NCBI GenBank assembly: GCA_033807695.1
Contig: CM066303.1
Coordinates: forward strand, 2,976,001-3,040,000
Source: Daedaleopsis sinensis
Lineage: Eukaryota; Basidiomycota; Agaricomycetes; Polyporales; Polyporaceae
Direction of reading: 5' to 3'
Length of the DNA: 64,000 nucleotides
The notes beneath the pieces are model-generated. The model ran no database searches and was not told the DNA's origin. It saw only the letters and a list, made by a program, of their open reading frames with translations. A program made the position numbers and the translations under genes. Every line of letters starts with the position of its first letter. The first letter of the stretch is position 1. Shown here piece by piece: positions 56,066-64,000 of this stretch.

Positions 56066-57013
56066 TCAGTTCTTCTAAAATGCTTCACTGCTGGCTCACA
56101 GTCATAAAGTCATATAATGATGGCATGAGCGATATTATAGCATTTAGAAGTACATTGATGATATGTGTATTGTGATCCCAACATGTGTGCTTAATTATGT
56201 CAGTCAAGTGCCCACGCACCTTAATCAATTAGCCCTGCCAGCTAGGAAGATGGGACAGGCAATTAACCCACATCTGTGGGTATACTGCACAAGTTACTAA
56301 ACTTTACTGGAGTACTATAGTGGGAGTTAGTGAGTCTTTACTGTGTAGTTAAGTATACCAGTTCTACTGAGCTTTGTGACTGATCATGCACAACAGCCCC
56401 CATCGCCGGCTAGAGATCTAACACTGCATCTGATCACGACAGGATACCTCTCGCCTAATCATCCTTCAAGACTTTCGACGTAACCCTGTTGCCCTACGTC
56501 CAACCTTTATATCTGGTTAAAAACTTTAGCTGTCGTTCATACCATGAATATCATCCTCTCTACAGATCGTAACGTAAATAGGTGTGCTGACTATGAAGGT
56601 GTCCATGTATCTCACGGTCCAGTTGGGACACATAAGTCAGTTCCTACTTCATGCGAACTCCTTCAAAGGGCAAGCACCCATCAAACTTGTCCGTATTAGC
56701 CACTCGCACAATGCGATGACGGCGAAGGTGTCAAATTTGTGCAACACGACGTGCAGTGCTATCCAACGGTATCGATGAACCGCGCACCGCTGTCACATCT
56801 GTACCCCCCCGTTATCACTCTCCACACCATAAACTAATAAGCACCACTTACCTCAATATGTTTACCAAGAACAAGCAGACTCCTACACCATGCCGGCGTA
56901 AATCTCCCGTTCTGCTCGTCATATCCACCGGCCAGCTAATGACTCATCATATCTTTAGCACAACGTCCGTGTCCAAGAAATCTGTGACTCACCTATTCTT
57001 CAACCACCAAGTA
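56066..57013. other. AT-rich intergenic DNA
   Basis: No convincing gene. The plus-strand frame that crosses 56756-57346 is mostly antisense to the acidic-tail gene below. Confidence 0.4.
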
Positions 57014-58072
57014 TTACCCCCTAATCGTGCGCGAATCGTCGTCACTCCCATACGAATCCTCCGGTTCGCCGACAAACCCGTACCTCCAGTGAGGATGCAC
57101 GTTATCCGCTGTGCCCATCTCATCCTGCTGCTGCTGCTGCTCCTCCTCCTCCTCCTCCTCCTCCTCCTGCTCCAGCTCGTCCTCCAGCTCGTCGTCCTCC
57201 TCCTCATCCGCATCCTCCATGTCCGTACACGCGAACTTCCGTGCCCGGCCGGTTTCGTCAACAATGCGAACCTCCACAGGAGATCTCGGGAGAGCACCGA
57301 GGCGACACCAAGAATTGCCCGTCCAGTTCGATTGGACTGTCCGTGACACTGCAGTCATGTAGGGTGAGTTTTTGACGGACGATGTCACAGACGGTATCGA
57401 GGATAAACGAGGAACAGTATTCAGTGCCATATCTGCTCCAGATGACGTGGTCGCCGACACCGAAGGCTGATTTGTATCCAAGACTTGGAGGAACTGGTCC
57501 ATCGTCATCGTCTGAACCATCCTTGATCGGGGAAGCAAGTTGAAGAGGCCAAGGAGGGTACGGACTATCCGCGCCTTCTCGCACAGATGTACAGAGAGCG
57601 ACTGCTCGTCATAGTACACGGCAACGAGCACGCTGTCTAGCACATGGCCAGCCTCATTTCCGTCTGCTGCCTTCATTCGCGACGTGTTCGCGACCACCAG
57701 TTCCACCATGTGCGACTCGTACCCACGAATCCCCACCACCTCGCCTTCGGCTACGCATGGTCCGAGTCTCCATCGACGAATGGTGGTCCATATGTCGCTT
57801 TTGTCGGCATCGCTTGGAGGCTGGCATTCAACCTGTATAACGCGTACCGCGGAACCAATTTTCACCGGGACGATAGGTTCCACCACAAGATCGCAGATCG
57901 CAAGTTGTTCCATCTTTCGAAGGCCATTCCAGACTAGAGGGGGGTTCCCGAATCTACAGTGCAGAATGGTGTATAGGTCGATCACAGTATCCACGGGGCC
58001 CGCTCGTATACGTTCTGAGTCGCCAGGATTGGATAGATGGGTAGATGCCAGCGACGGTGAGTAGCGGTCCAT
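57014..58072 (-). CDS. unrecognised protein with acidic/Gln C-terminal tail
   Basis: A single uninterrupted frame. The likely start is MDRYSPSLASTHLSNPGDSE at 58072, giving about 352 residues; upstream in-frame residues may be intron or UTR. The body contains VDTVIDLYTILHCRFGNPPL, WNGLRKMEQLAICDLVVEPI and YYDEQSLSVHLCEKARIVRT, which look globular. The tail is a run of Glu and Asp followed by five Gln, from simple GAG/CAG-type repeats, and then GTADNVHPHWRYGF. No intron is needed, unlike most genes here. I recognise no family. Confidence 0.55.
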   Translation of the reverse strand: MDRYSPSLASTHLSNPGDSERIRAGPVDTVIDLYTILHCRFGNPPLVWNGLRKMEQLAICDLVVEPIVPVKIGSAVRVIQVECQPPSDADKSDIWTTIRRWRLGPCVAEGEVVGIRGYESHMVELVVANTSRMKAADGNEAGHVLDSVLVAVYYDEQSLSVHLCEKARIVRTLLGLFNLLPRSRMVQTMTMDQFLQVLDTNQPSVSATTSSGADMALNTVPRLSSIPSVTSSVKNSPYMTAVSRTVQSNWTGNSWCRLGALPRSPVEVRIVDETGRARKFACTDMEDADEEEDDELEDELEQEEEEEEEEEQQQQQDEMGTADNVHPHWRYGFVGEPEDSYGSDDDSRTIRG

Positions 58073-58329
58073 GGGAGAGAGTTGCCGTCTCCCTAAGAAG
58101 CCCTGTGAATTCAAAATATTAGTAGTTCGGGTGGCAGTCACAAACTTTATCATTCAGCCTGTGCCATCAATAGTTGCCTTACTCTACAAGTCGCTCTCAA
58201 ACGGACCTGACACCGATACAACAGTGGCAAATAAGAATATGAGACTTCGCAGAAAATGCTGCATGGTGGCAGAGGTGGCTCGGTCAGTTTACACGGCGTG
58301 ACAAGTTCAAGTTGTCTGCCACATGCTCG
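58073..58329. other. intergenic
   Basis: Upstream region of the acidic-tail gene. Nothing else seen. Confidence 0.3.
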
Positions 58330-58810
58330 GTGGGTCACACCGGTTCAAGTCGATTCGGATATACACGGATTTGAACTGGACGAATCGAACCTGAAATGAA
58401 ACTTGCACTTGCAAGGGTCGACCTTAACCTCCGACTCAACTTACAAATAAATATCAGAATGGAGTTTGGCTCCCGAACAGCACCAACAAGTATGACGGGA
58501 TCCCGCGGACAAAAACATTCGACTTCAGACTCGGATTTGGGGCATTTATTTGGGTTGAGCGTGGAAGTATTGAGGTTGAACGCGAGTAAGTTTATATTGA
58601 AGTGGAATGCTTTGGTTCGACTGGACAAAATTCAAGTTCAACTTCGGAATTAACTTTCAGTCGACGTGTGTTCATGTTCAAGTTCAAGGTCAAGTTCAAG
58701 TTGAACTTGATGTGGAGCAGCCCGACGGCGTCTGTTGAAGCGGACCGAGAGACCGACTCCGACTCGGAGGTGACCGACTCCTCTCGAGTCTCGAGTCTCC
58801 TGAGTCCTGC
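58330..58810 (+). repeat. GTTCAA-rich repeat family, copy A
   Basis: It begins near CACCGGTTCAAGTCGATTCG. It contains TCCCGCGGACAAAAACATTC, GGTTGAACGCGAGTAAG, TTCGACTGGACAAAATTC, a (GTTCAA)n-like run at about 58665-58710, and ends in CGGACCGAGAGACCGACTCC. The same blocks recur in copies B and C. Confidence 0.85.
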
Positions 58811-59689
58811 CAGCTCGCCCACTGGTAATATGTGTACATATGGTTGTCTTGTCCCTGAGGATGCATATTTACACCATCATAAAGTAGGTTATTGACACAC
58901 TTGCACTATTGGGTATATATGTAGTACTTAGTAGCTTCTCCTCGACGAGTCCGAGATCCGAGGCTCAGGCGCCAACAGTACTACTTGAATGTCACCCTGA
59001 GCAGCATACTAGCTACATACACTACAAGTCTGACTGTACTAGAGTGTCATGTTAAGTAAGTAAGTTCACTGCGAATGAACTGGGCATAAATGATAGCCTC
59101 GACTGAAGTCCTGGCCCGGCAGATCGCCCGGGCGGATTCTGGGAGGTTGGCGTCGGTGGCAGCTCAAAGACAATGTGGATGTACTGCAGATGTACTTACT
59201 ATACATATAATCAACAGAGCAAGTGTGGGCGACATATTAGCGAAGCGCAGAGGGTACTAGTGATATTGGTAGTAGCTTACTACACTGGTAGAAGGCTCAG
59301 TGACTAACAACTTGCCAAAACACAGTATTGTCACAAAGGATCTAGTACTAGTGGTTCTCCGAGTAATTCAACCGCATCACGGAGGTCTGTCGCTGTCGGA
59401 CCTCTTCAGGACTTACAATATCTCATGTAGCTGTCTTTCCGAACATACCCCAGAAAGTAGAATAGTGGAGCATGGCTTATCAGCGCAGCGGCAGGCTCCT
59501 ACTGGTACTAGTACTAAGTAACTTAAGTTAGTACCTGCCGCAGGCTGCCAAATATTGTGCTAAGGAGCAGAACTGAGTGTATAACCCTTCATCAGTGCGC
59601 AAGAGCCCTACCTTAGAGAACTGTGGATATGTTTCCTCAGAAACATGGCCAGCCTTGGGCGAGCTCAACAAGAAACTTGAAGGAGCCTT
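58811..59689. other. intergenic between repeat copies
   Basis: No supported gene. AT-rich with many short TACT/AGTA words (for example ACTAGTACTA near 59511). Confidence 0.4.
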
Positions 59690-60115
59690 CAGTCGCCTGA
59701 GGTTGCCTCCAAGGAGTTGGTCTCTCGGTCCGCTTCAACAGACACCGCCGGGCTGCTCCGCATGAAGTTCAACTTAAACTTGAACTTGAACCTGAACTTG
59801 AACACACAGCGACTGAAAGTTAATTCCGAAGTTGAACTTGAATTTTGTCCAGTCGAACCAAAGCATTCCACTTCAATATAAACTTACTCACATTCAACCT
59901 CAATACTTCCACGCTCAACCCACATAAAAGCCACCAATTTGAAGTCGAATGATTTTGTCCGCGAGATCCCGTCATAGACAAGCGAACAGATCCCTACAGT
60001 CCACCGATTTGCTCCTATAGGACTTGAGATATCCCAGTGCAAATTTCACTCAAAGTTCGATTCGTCCAGTTCAAATCTGTGCACATACATATCGACTTGA
60101 ACCGGGCTGACCGAA
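59690..60115 (-). repeat. GTTCAA-rich repeat family, copy B (inverted)
   Basis: It is the reverse complement of copy A in the same block order, starting GGTCTCTCGGTCCGCTTCAA and ending CGACTTGAACCGGGCTGACC. It includes its own TTGAAC run at 59769-59805. Copies B and C abut head to head at about 60115. Confidence 0.85.
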
Positions 60116-60385
60116 ATGACGGAATCCCGTGGACAAAATCATTCAACTTCAAATTGGTGGCTTTTATGTGATTTGAATGTAGAGACATTCAGGTTGAACG
60201 TGAGTAAGATCATATTCAAGTAAGAAATCTTAGTTCGAGTCGTCAAACGTCAAATTCAACTTCCGATACAGTTTTGGTCAATACAAGTTCAAGTTCAAGT
60301 TCAAGATCAAAGTTCAACTTGGTGCGGATCATCCCGAGGGTGTCTGCTCAAGCGGACCAAGAGACCAACTCCGAGATGACCGGCT
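60116..60385 (+). repeat. GTTCAA-rich repeat family, copy C (partial)
   Basis: It starts at the block GACGGAATCCCGTGGACAAA and lacks the first ~160 bp of copy A. It then follows the same order, including a (GTTCAA)n run at about 60280-60310 and GCGGACCAAGAGACCAACTC. Confidence 0.85.
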
Positions 60386-61025
60386 TGTCTCCTGGTGAGT
60401 GTAGATATGCTTGTCCCCAAGGACACACAAATTATAGCACACTATGGTAGGTCTCCCTCTGTGCCGAAGTCCATCTAACTGGTGGAAAGCATCGTAAACC
60501 AGGTCCCAGGGGATTTTTGACTTCAATAAGAGCCTTGCCAGCCTGCAAGTACCACTGTTGTCTGCCTTGAGATATGAAAATACAGGGCCAGACATATAGG
60601 GCACATACCAACACAAAGTGAATGACACGGTCTTCCTGCCCTGTAACTATCACTCATCAGTTATAGTATTCTAGTACGTAGTTATTATTCGAGTAGTATC
60701 TGGATGTACAAGACAACACAAAGTAGACTACACGGCAAGGTCTGACCCTATACGTACGGACTGACACAGTACATGTCGTGGCATTTCAAACATAGTCCAC
60801 AACTGCCATCCACTCGACAAAGTGACACAGACATATATAACACCGTTACGCATGCTGCAATCGATACCTCTATTGCCTTGTGCTGCTCGTCAACACATTA
60901 CATATTAATCTCGAGATTGCTGGCTTGAATGCACCATAACACTACCTGGCCTATAGAAAATGTTGTACAGCACAGGTGGAGAGGGGACTGATAAATTCCA
61001 TGGACACATACCGGAACATACGCGC
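60386..61025. other. intergenic, nothing recognised
   Basis: No domain-bearing frame; the minus-strand frame at 60329-60628 overlaps repeat copy C and is not accepted. Confidence 0.35.
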
Positions 61026-61145
61026 CGGTCACCGGATCCTTACTCACATCCGTTTCGATCGGATCCTTACTCACATCCGTTTTGATCGGATCCTTACTCA
61101 GATCTGTTTCAATCAGATACTTACTCAGATCCATCTAAATCGGAT
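61026..61145. repeat. 27-bp minisatellite, about four units
   Basis: CGGATCCTTACTCACATC and then CGTTTCGAT repeats with small changes from about 61034 to 61145. On the minus strand it would encode DLSKDPIET-type 9-residue units, but the frame has no other support. Confidence 0.85.
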
Positions 61146-62162
61146 CCTATGTAGCGGATTCTTTTTATCATACCGATGATGAGCACCAGAACTGTGTCAG
61201 TTGCAAAGAACACACACGAAAGCCTACGATTAGCGCCATTCAGAAGGACACCTGTGGCGGAACTCAACAGACATCACAAAATAAGGCTAGCAACATCGAA
61301 GGACCAACAACGAAAACCAAGTGTTTCCATGACAAGTCACTTGTGACAGGTAGCTCAATTGAAAAACAGCGACCAGCAACAACAATTGTGACAATAGGGT
61401 TAGCCCCAATCTACCGCCAGCCAGTCAATTAACACCACAACCTAGAGCACTCCAATGAACCCGAGCGATCAGTTGAAGACCATCGGTGGAGAGATGGACT
61501 ATCAGAGTCAGGAGCACAGTCTTCCAAGTCTGAGGACAGCGAGCACCTATATGTCTGCACACAATCACGTGGTAGAGCATCAAAAGGCTAGACACACTCC
61601 TGATCACAGATACAAAGTGTTCGACAACATATTTCGCTCAGCACAATCCAGAACTTAACCACCAGAGTACATAGCGCAGATAGAGGAGAGGAGGATTGCG
61701 GACCGAGTGTGGAAGTGGAAGGTTGTCCTGTGATTGGCTGAGGATGCTTATAGTTGTAGTTCATTTTGACAATTCTCGTACATTATATGAGGAGTAATGA
61801 TGTGATGGAGCACCACAGCGCAGTAGCTTACGAGACAGAGTCCGAGCCCGAGATACAGTTCCCCGATGATCTACCCAGACCCATATGCCTTCGAAGGCGA
61901 TGCTGTAACTTCTAATACAGTATCAATGCATGGAAGTAATGATCTGATCTATAAGCCTTTCCGATTATATCGATGCTGACTATGCGTTTTATGACAAACC
62001 ACATCTACTGCTTACGGTAGCATTAAATGACTCACCATATGCTGTGTCGACTATAGCACGTGTGAGTGCTACGACACACATAAATATCTGTTGCACATTT
62101 TTGTGAATGCAATATATCATTGTTTTGCTACTCCTCACCTCAAGGAGCACACTCTACACACC
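61146..62162. other. AT-rich intergenic DNA
   Basis: No supported gene, repeat or RNA seen. Confidence 0.35.
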
Positions 62163-63527
62163 ATGGAGCCTGAAGCCATTGCCACTACTACGCAACAAGC
62201 ACTCATCGCATACAGCTCCATCCGGACACGTCTTGGACTTCCCTCTGATGTCTCTGCTACGCGCTCGGATGTCACAACCAACAATTCCATTGCTATCGAC
62301 ACTCATCACGTATGTATCATATGCATAGTATTGCTTAACATTGCATGCATTGACATGTGTAACATTGTATACTGATAACCACAAAGCATGGGAACAACCC
62401 TACTACCAGTTACAATCCTCATATTACCGATGTATGTATATTATTATAGTGAATTATGGAAATATCTGAACTTCACCATCCCAGATGTCAATATGTCAAG
62501 CTATAACCGATATTCACTTGAATAGTCATTATCACAATAAATATCTCGTGAGTGTTGCTCTGTTTGCACCAACTACATTCAACAGCGAATTCACAGTGAC
62601 ATCTGCTAAATGGTTTTCTTTGTGTTGTCTACAAGCGGAACATTTCCAGCTAACAGTTTGAATTTTTCCAGAGAGCGTTTTCTCTTATTATGCCAAGCTT
62701 CGTATCACAGGTATGTAATGTTTAAACTGTTCCTACTCTTCTCTAACATGCCTTCCACAGTATCATCCCCCGTCGCGCCGGGTTAAGCCTCGACAAAACA
62801 ATGTGTTCTACCCATGCCGAGCTTGTTCACACTACTATTCCGTACAGTACGGCAATGTTATATATGAAAACCCAGAAACCAGGCAAATTCCTGAGTGCAG
62901 GTAAGACATATTCACAGATACACAGCTATTAACATTCTGAACAGAATGCTCATAGGTCCTGTATAATTCGGAATACACCTTGTCAGCCAGATATTTCTAT
63001 GAATATTGCTTTGCGCTTTCAGCTATGTACTCGATGTGAACACTGTTGTCGTCGAGGAGAAAAATGCCATGTGTGGAGCACTACAGACACACTCTCATGC
63101 CAGTGAGCAACATCTAACTTGTTGTGCTTACAATGCCGTTTCTCATACACATCTACAAACAGTGCATGTGTGCGAACCCGGCCTTGCATCCAGATCCACC
63201 TATATCATTGTCCATTGCACCCAGCGTTGCACAACATCATTGCCAGGGGATCTGTGTTCGCATCAGGTACATATCCTGATATGGTCACCCCATACAAGTA
63301 AGTTTACATCTTTATATTACTGCCAGCCAACATATAAACTCTTTAACACCAGCAGTCTATTTCAGACTGACAGTGAACGTGACATAAAGCTCCCTACATG
63401 CTGTGTACAATGCACACATCGTGACCAACAGTGTGTTGTACAAGTTTCTTTCACGGATGGCAAACTTAATCCGTATGATATCTCTATATGCCTGTTAGTG
63501 CCATGGTTTTTATTGTTAGCTAACTAA
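62163..63527 (+). CDS. possible multi-exon Cys-rich hypothetical gene
   Basis: A first exon, MEPEAIATTTQQALIAYSSI, runs to a GTATGT donor at about 62310. Later segments are bounded by plausible splice sites (acceptor TTTTTCCAG about 62671, donor GTATGT about 62712, acceptor CTTCCACAG about 62760, donor GTAAGA about 62901). One encodes FYPCRACSHYY and IPEC, a possible zinc-binding pair. A final Cys/His-rich frame runs to 63527. Joins were not all checked for phase, and no family is recognised. Confidence 0.3.
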
Positions 63528-64000
63528 TGCTGACATATACGTGCGGCATAGTGCATGCGCCGAACGAAATCTTCCCTGCAGACTGTTTATTCCTTTATAA
63601 ATGATGCACACTCTACAACTATATGTTCGTACTTCAACTTTGTCATTTACCCAGAGAAATTGTAGCCATGTCTCATCGCCCGCACAGCACCCACGTTACA
63701 ACCGACCACCTCCTCTGCCTGTCCCCAATGCACCTGCCCACCTACCATTAGTAATGCTTTTGTCTTTGTGTTTCATGCACTACTACCTCCCCATGCAACT
63801 AATAATTGTCGCAACCTACTTGTTATCCAATTTACTACAATAACCCAACAAACGTCTACCTCAGGCTCTGATTAGCTATCAGTGCATGTTAGCAGTGCCA
63901 GGATGCTTCTTCCGTCCAAATCTCTATATACATAATGTCATATGTAGACGCTAAATCTGTGTCAGTCGTGTCGTAACGCGGGCCTCCGGGAATACAACAA
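63528..64000. other. right edge of window
   Basis: No complete gene. A short frame at 63601-63843 could be an exon of a gene that continues past the window, but there is no motif. Confidence 0.3.

Noticed and set aside
57111..57362. Poly-Ser or poly-Leu plus-strand frames
   Set aside because: Antisense of the Glu/Gln repeat tail of the minus-strand gene.
61026..61145. Repeat-containing minus-strand protein (DLSKDPIET units)
   Set aside because: The frame is confined to the minisatellite, with no start context, splice sites or flanking coding signal.

Overview
The window looks like an intron-rich basidiomycete (probably Agaricomycete) nuclear contig. The reasons are: (i) genes split by many 49-60 bp introns with GTRNGT-type donors and CTGAC/CTAAC branch sites just before the acceptor; (ii) a KDZ (Kyakuja-Dileera-Zisupton) transposase next to a TET/JBP dioxygenase gene, a pairing known from mushroom-forming fungi; (iii) a fungal Helitron; (iv) repeated F-box/nucleotidyltransferase-like genes. 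Everything was read by eye. Exon joins were chosen by phase and by match to remembered family consensus, not by alignment.

Layout. 1-5.4 kb: gene-poor, with a 1.06 kb palindrome (1308-2368). 5.4-9.0 kb (minus): ribonucleotide reductase large subunit (R1). 10.1-11.7 kb (plus): unrecognised seven-exon nuclear-looking protein. 12.5-14.3 kb: degenerate element with terminal inverted repeats. 15.1-15.9 kb (minus): small protein with Zn2Cys6 spacing. 16.6-19.4 kb (minus): two F-box/NTase-like genes. 19.9-21.2 kb (plus): CLK/LAMMER-like kinase. 22.2-24.9 kb (minus): a small unknown gene, a tandem duplication and the ribonucleotide reductase small subunit (R2), whose 322-aa exon structure closes exactly in frame. 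25.35-31.8 kb (plus): Helitron Rep-helicase, almost full length but broken by one in-frame stop and one frameshift. 32.5-35.8 kb: two more F-box/NTase-like genes. 37.15-39.18 kb: 207-bp satellite array.

39.4-55.5 kb is a GC-rich island and the most striking part. It holds a KDZ transposase with its cysteine-cluster region and DDE residues, a TET/JBP dioxygenase with its Fe(II)/2-oxoglutarate ligands, and three large low-complexity accessory genes: an HMG-like protein, a Zn2Cys6-cluster acidic protein, and a protein with 49-aa repeats. A hypothetical minus-strand ORF (39.8-40.5 kb) also lies inside. The whole island is peppered with one 8-bp palindrome, CGGGCCCG. I count 33 exact copies between 39391 and 55280 and saw none elsewhere. 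It lies in introns, intergenic DNA and exons alike. The palindrome reads as CGG-N2-CCG, the half-site arrangement recognised by Zn2Cys6 proteins, and the island encodes such a protein. Two convergent accessory genes also share a basic RGGPPG motif. This suggests a multi-gene transposon cassette with its own DNA-binding system, possibly linked to CpG modification; that functional model is inference.

55.6-64 kb: a 225-bp direct duplication, one intronless acidic-tailed protein (57.0-58.1 kb), three copies of a GTTCAA-rich repeat family (two head to head), a 27-bp minisatellite and a weakly supported multi-exon gene near the right end. I found no rRNA, no convincing tRNA and no CRISPR.
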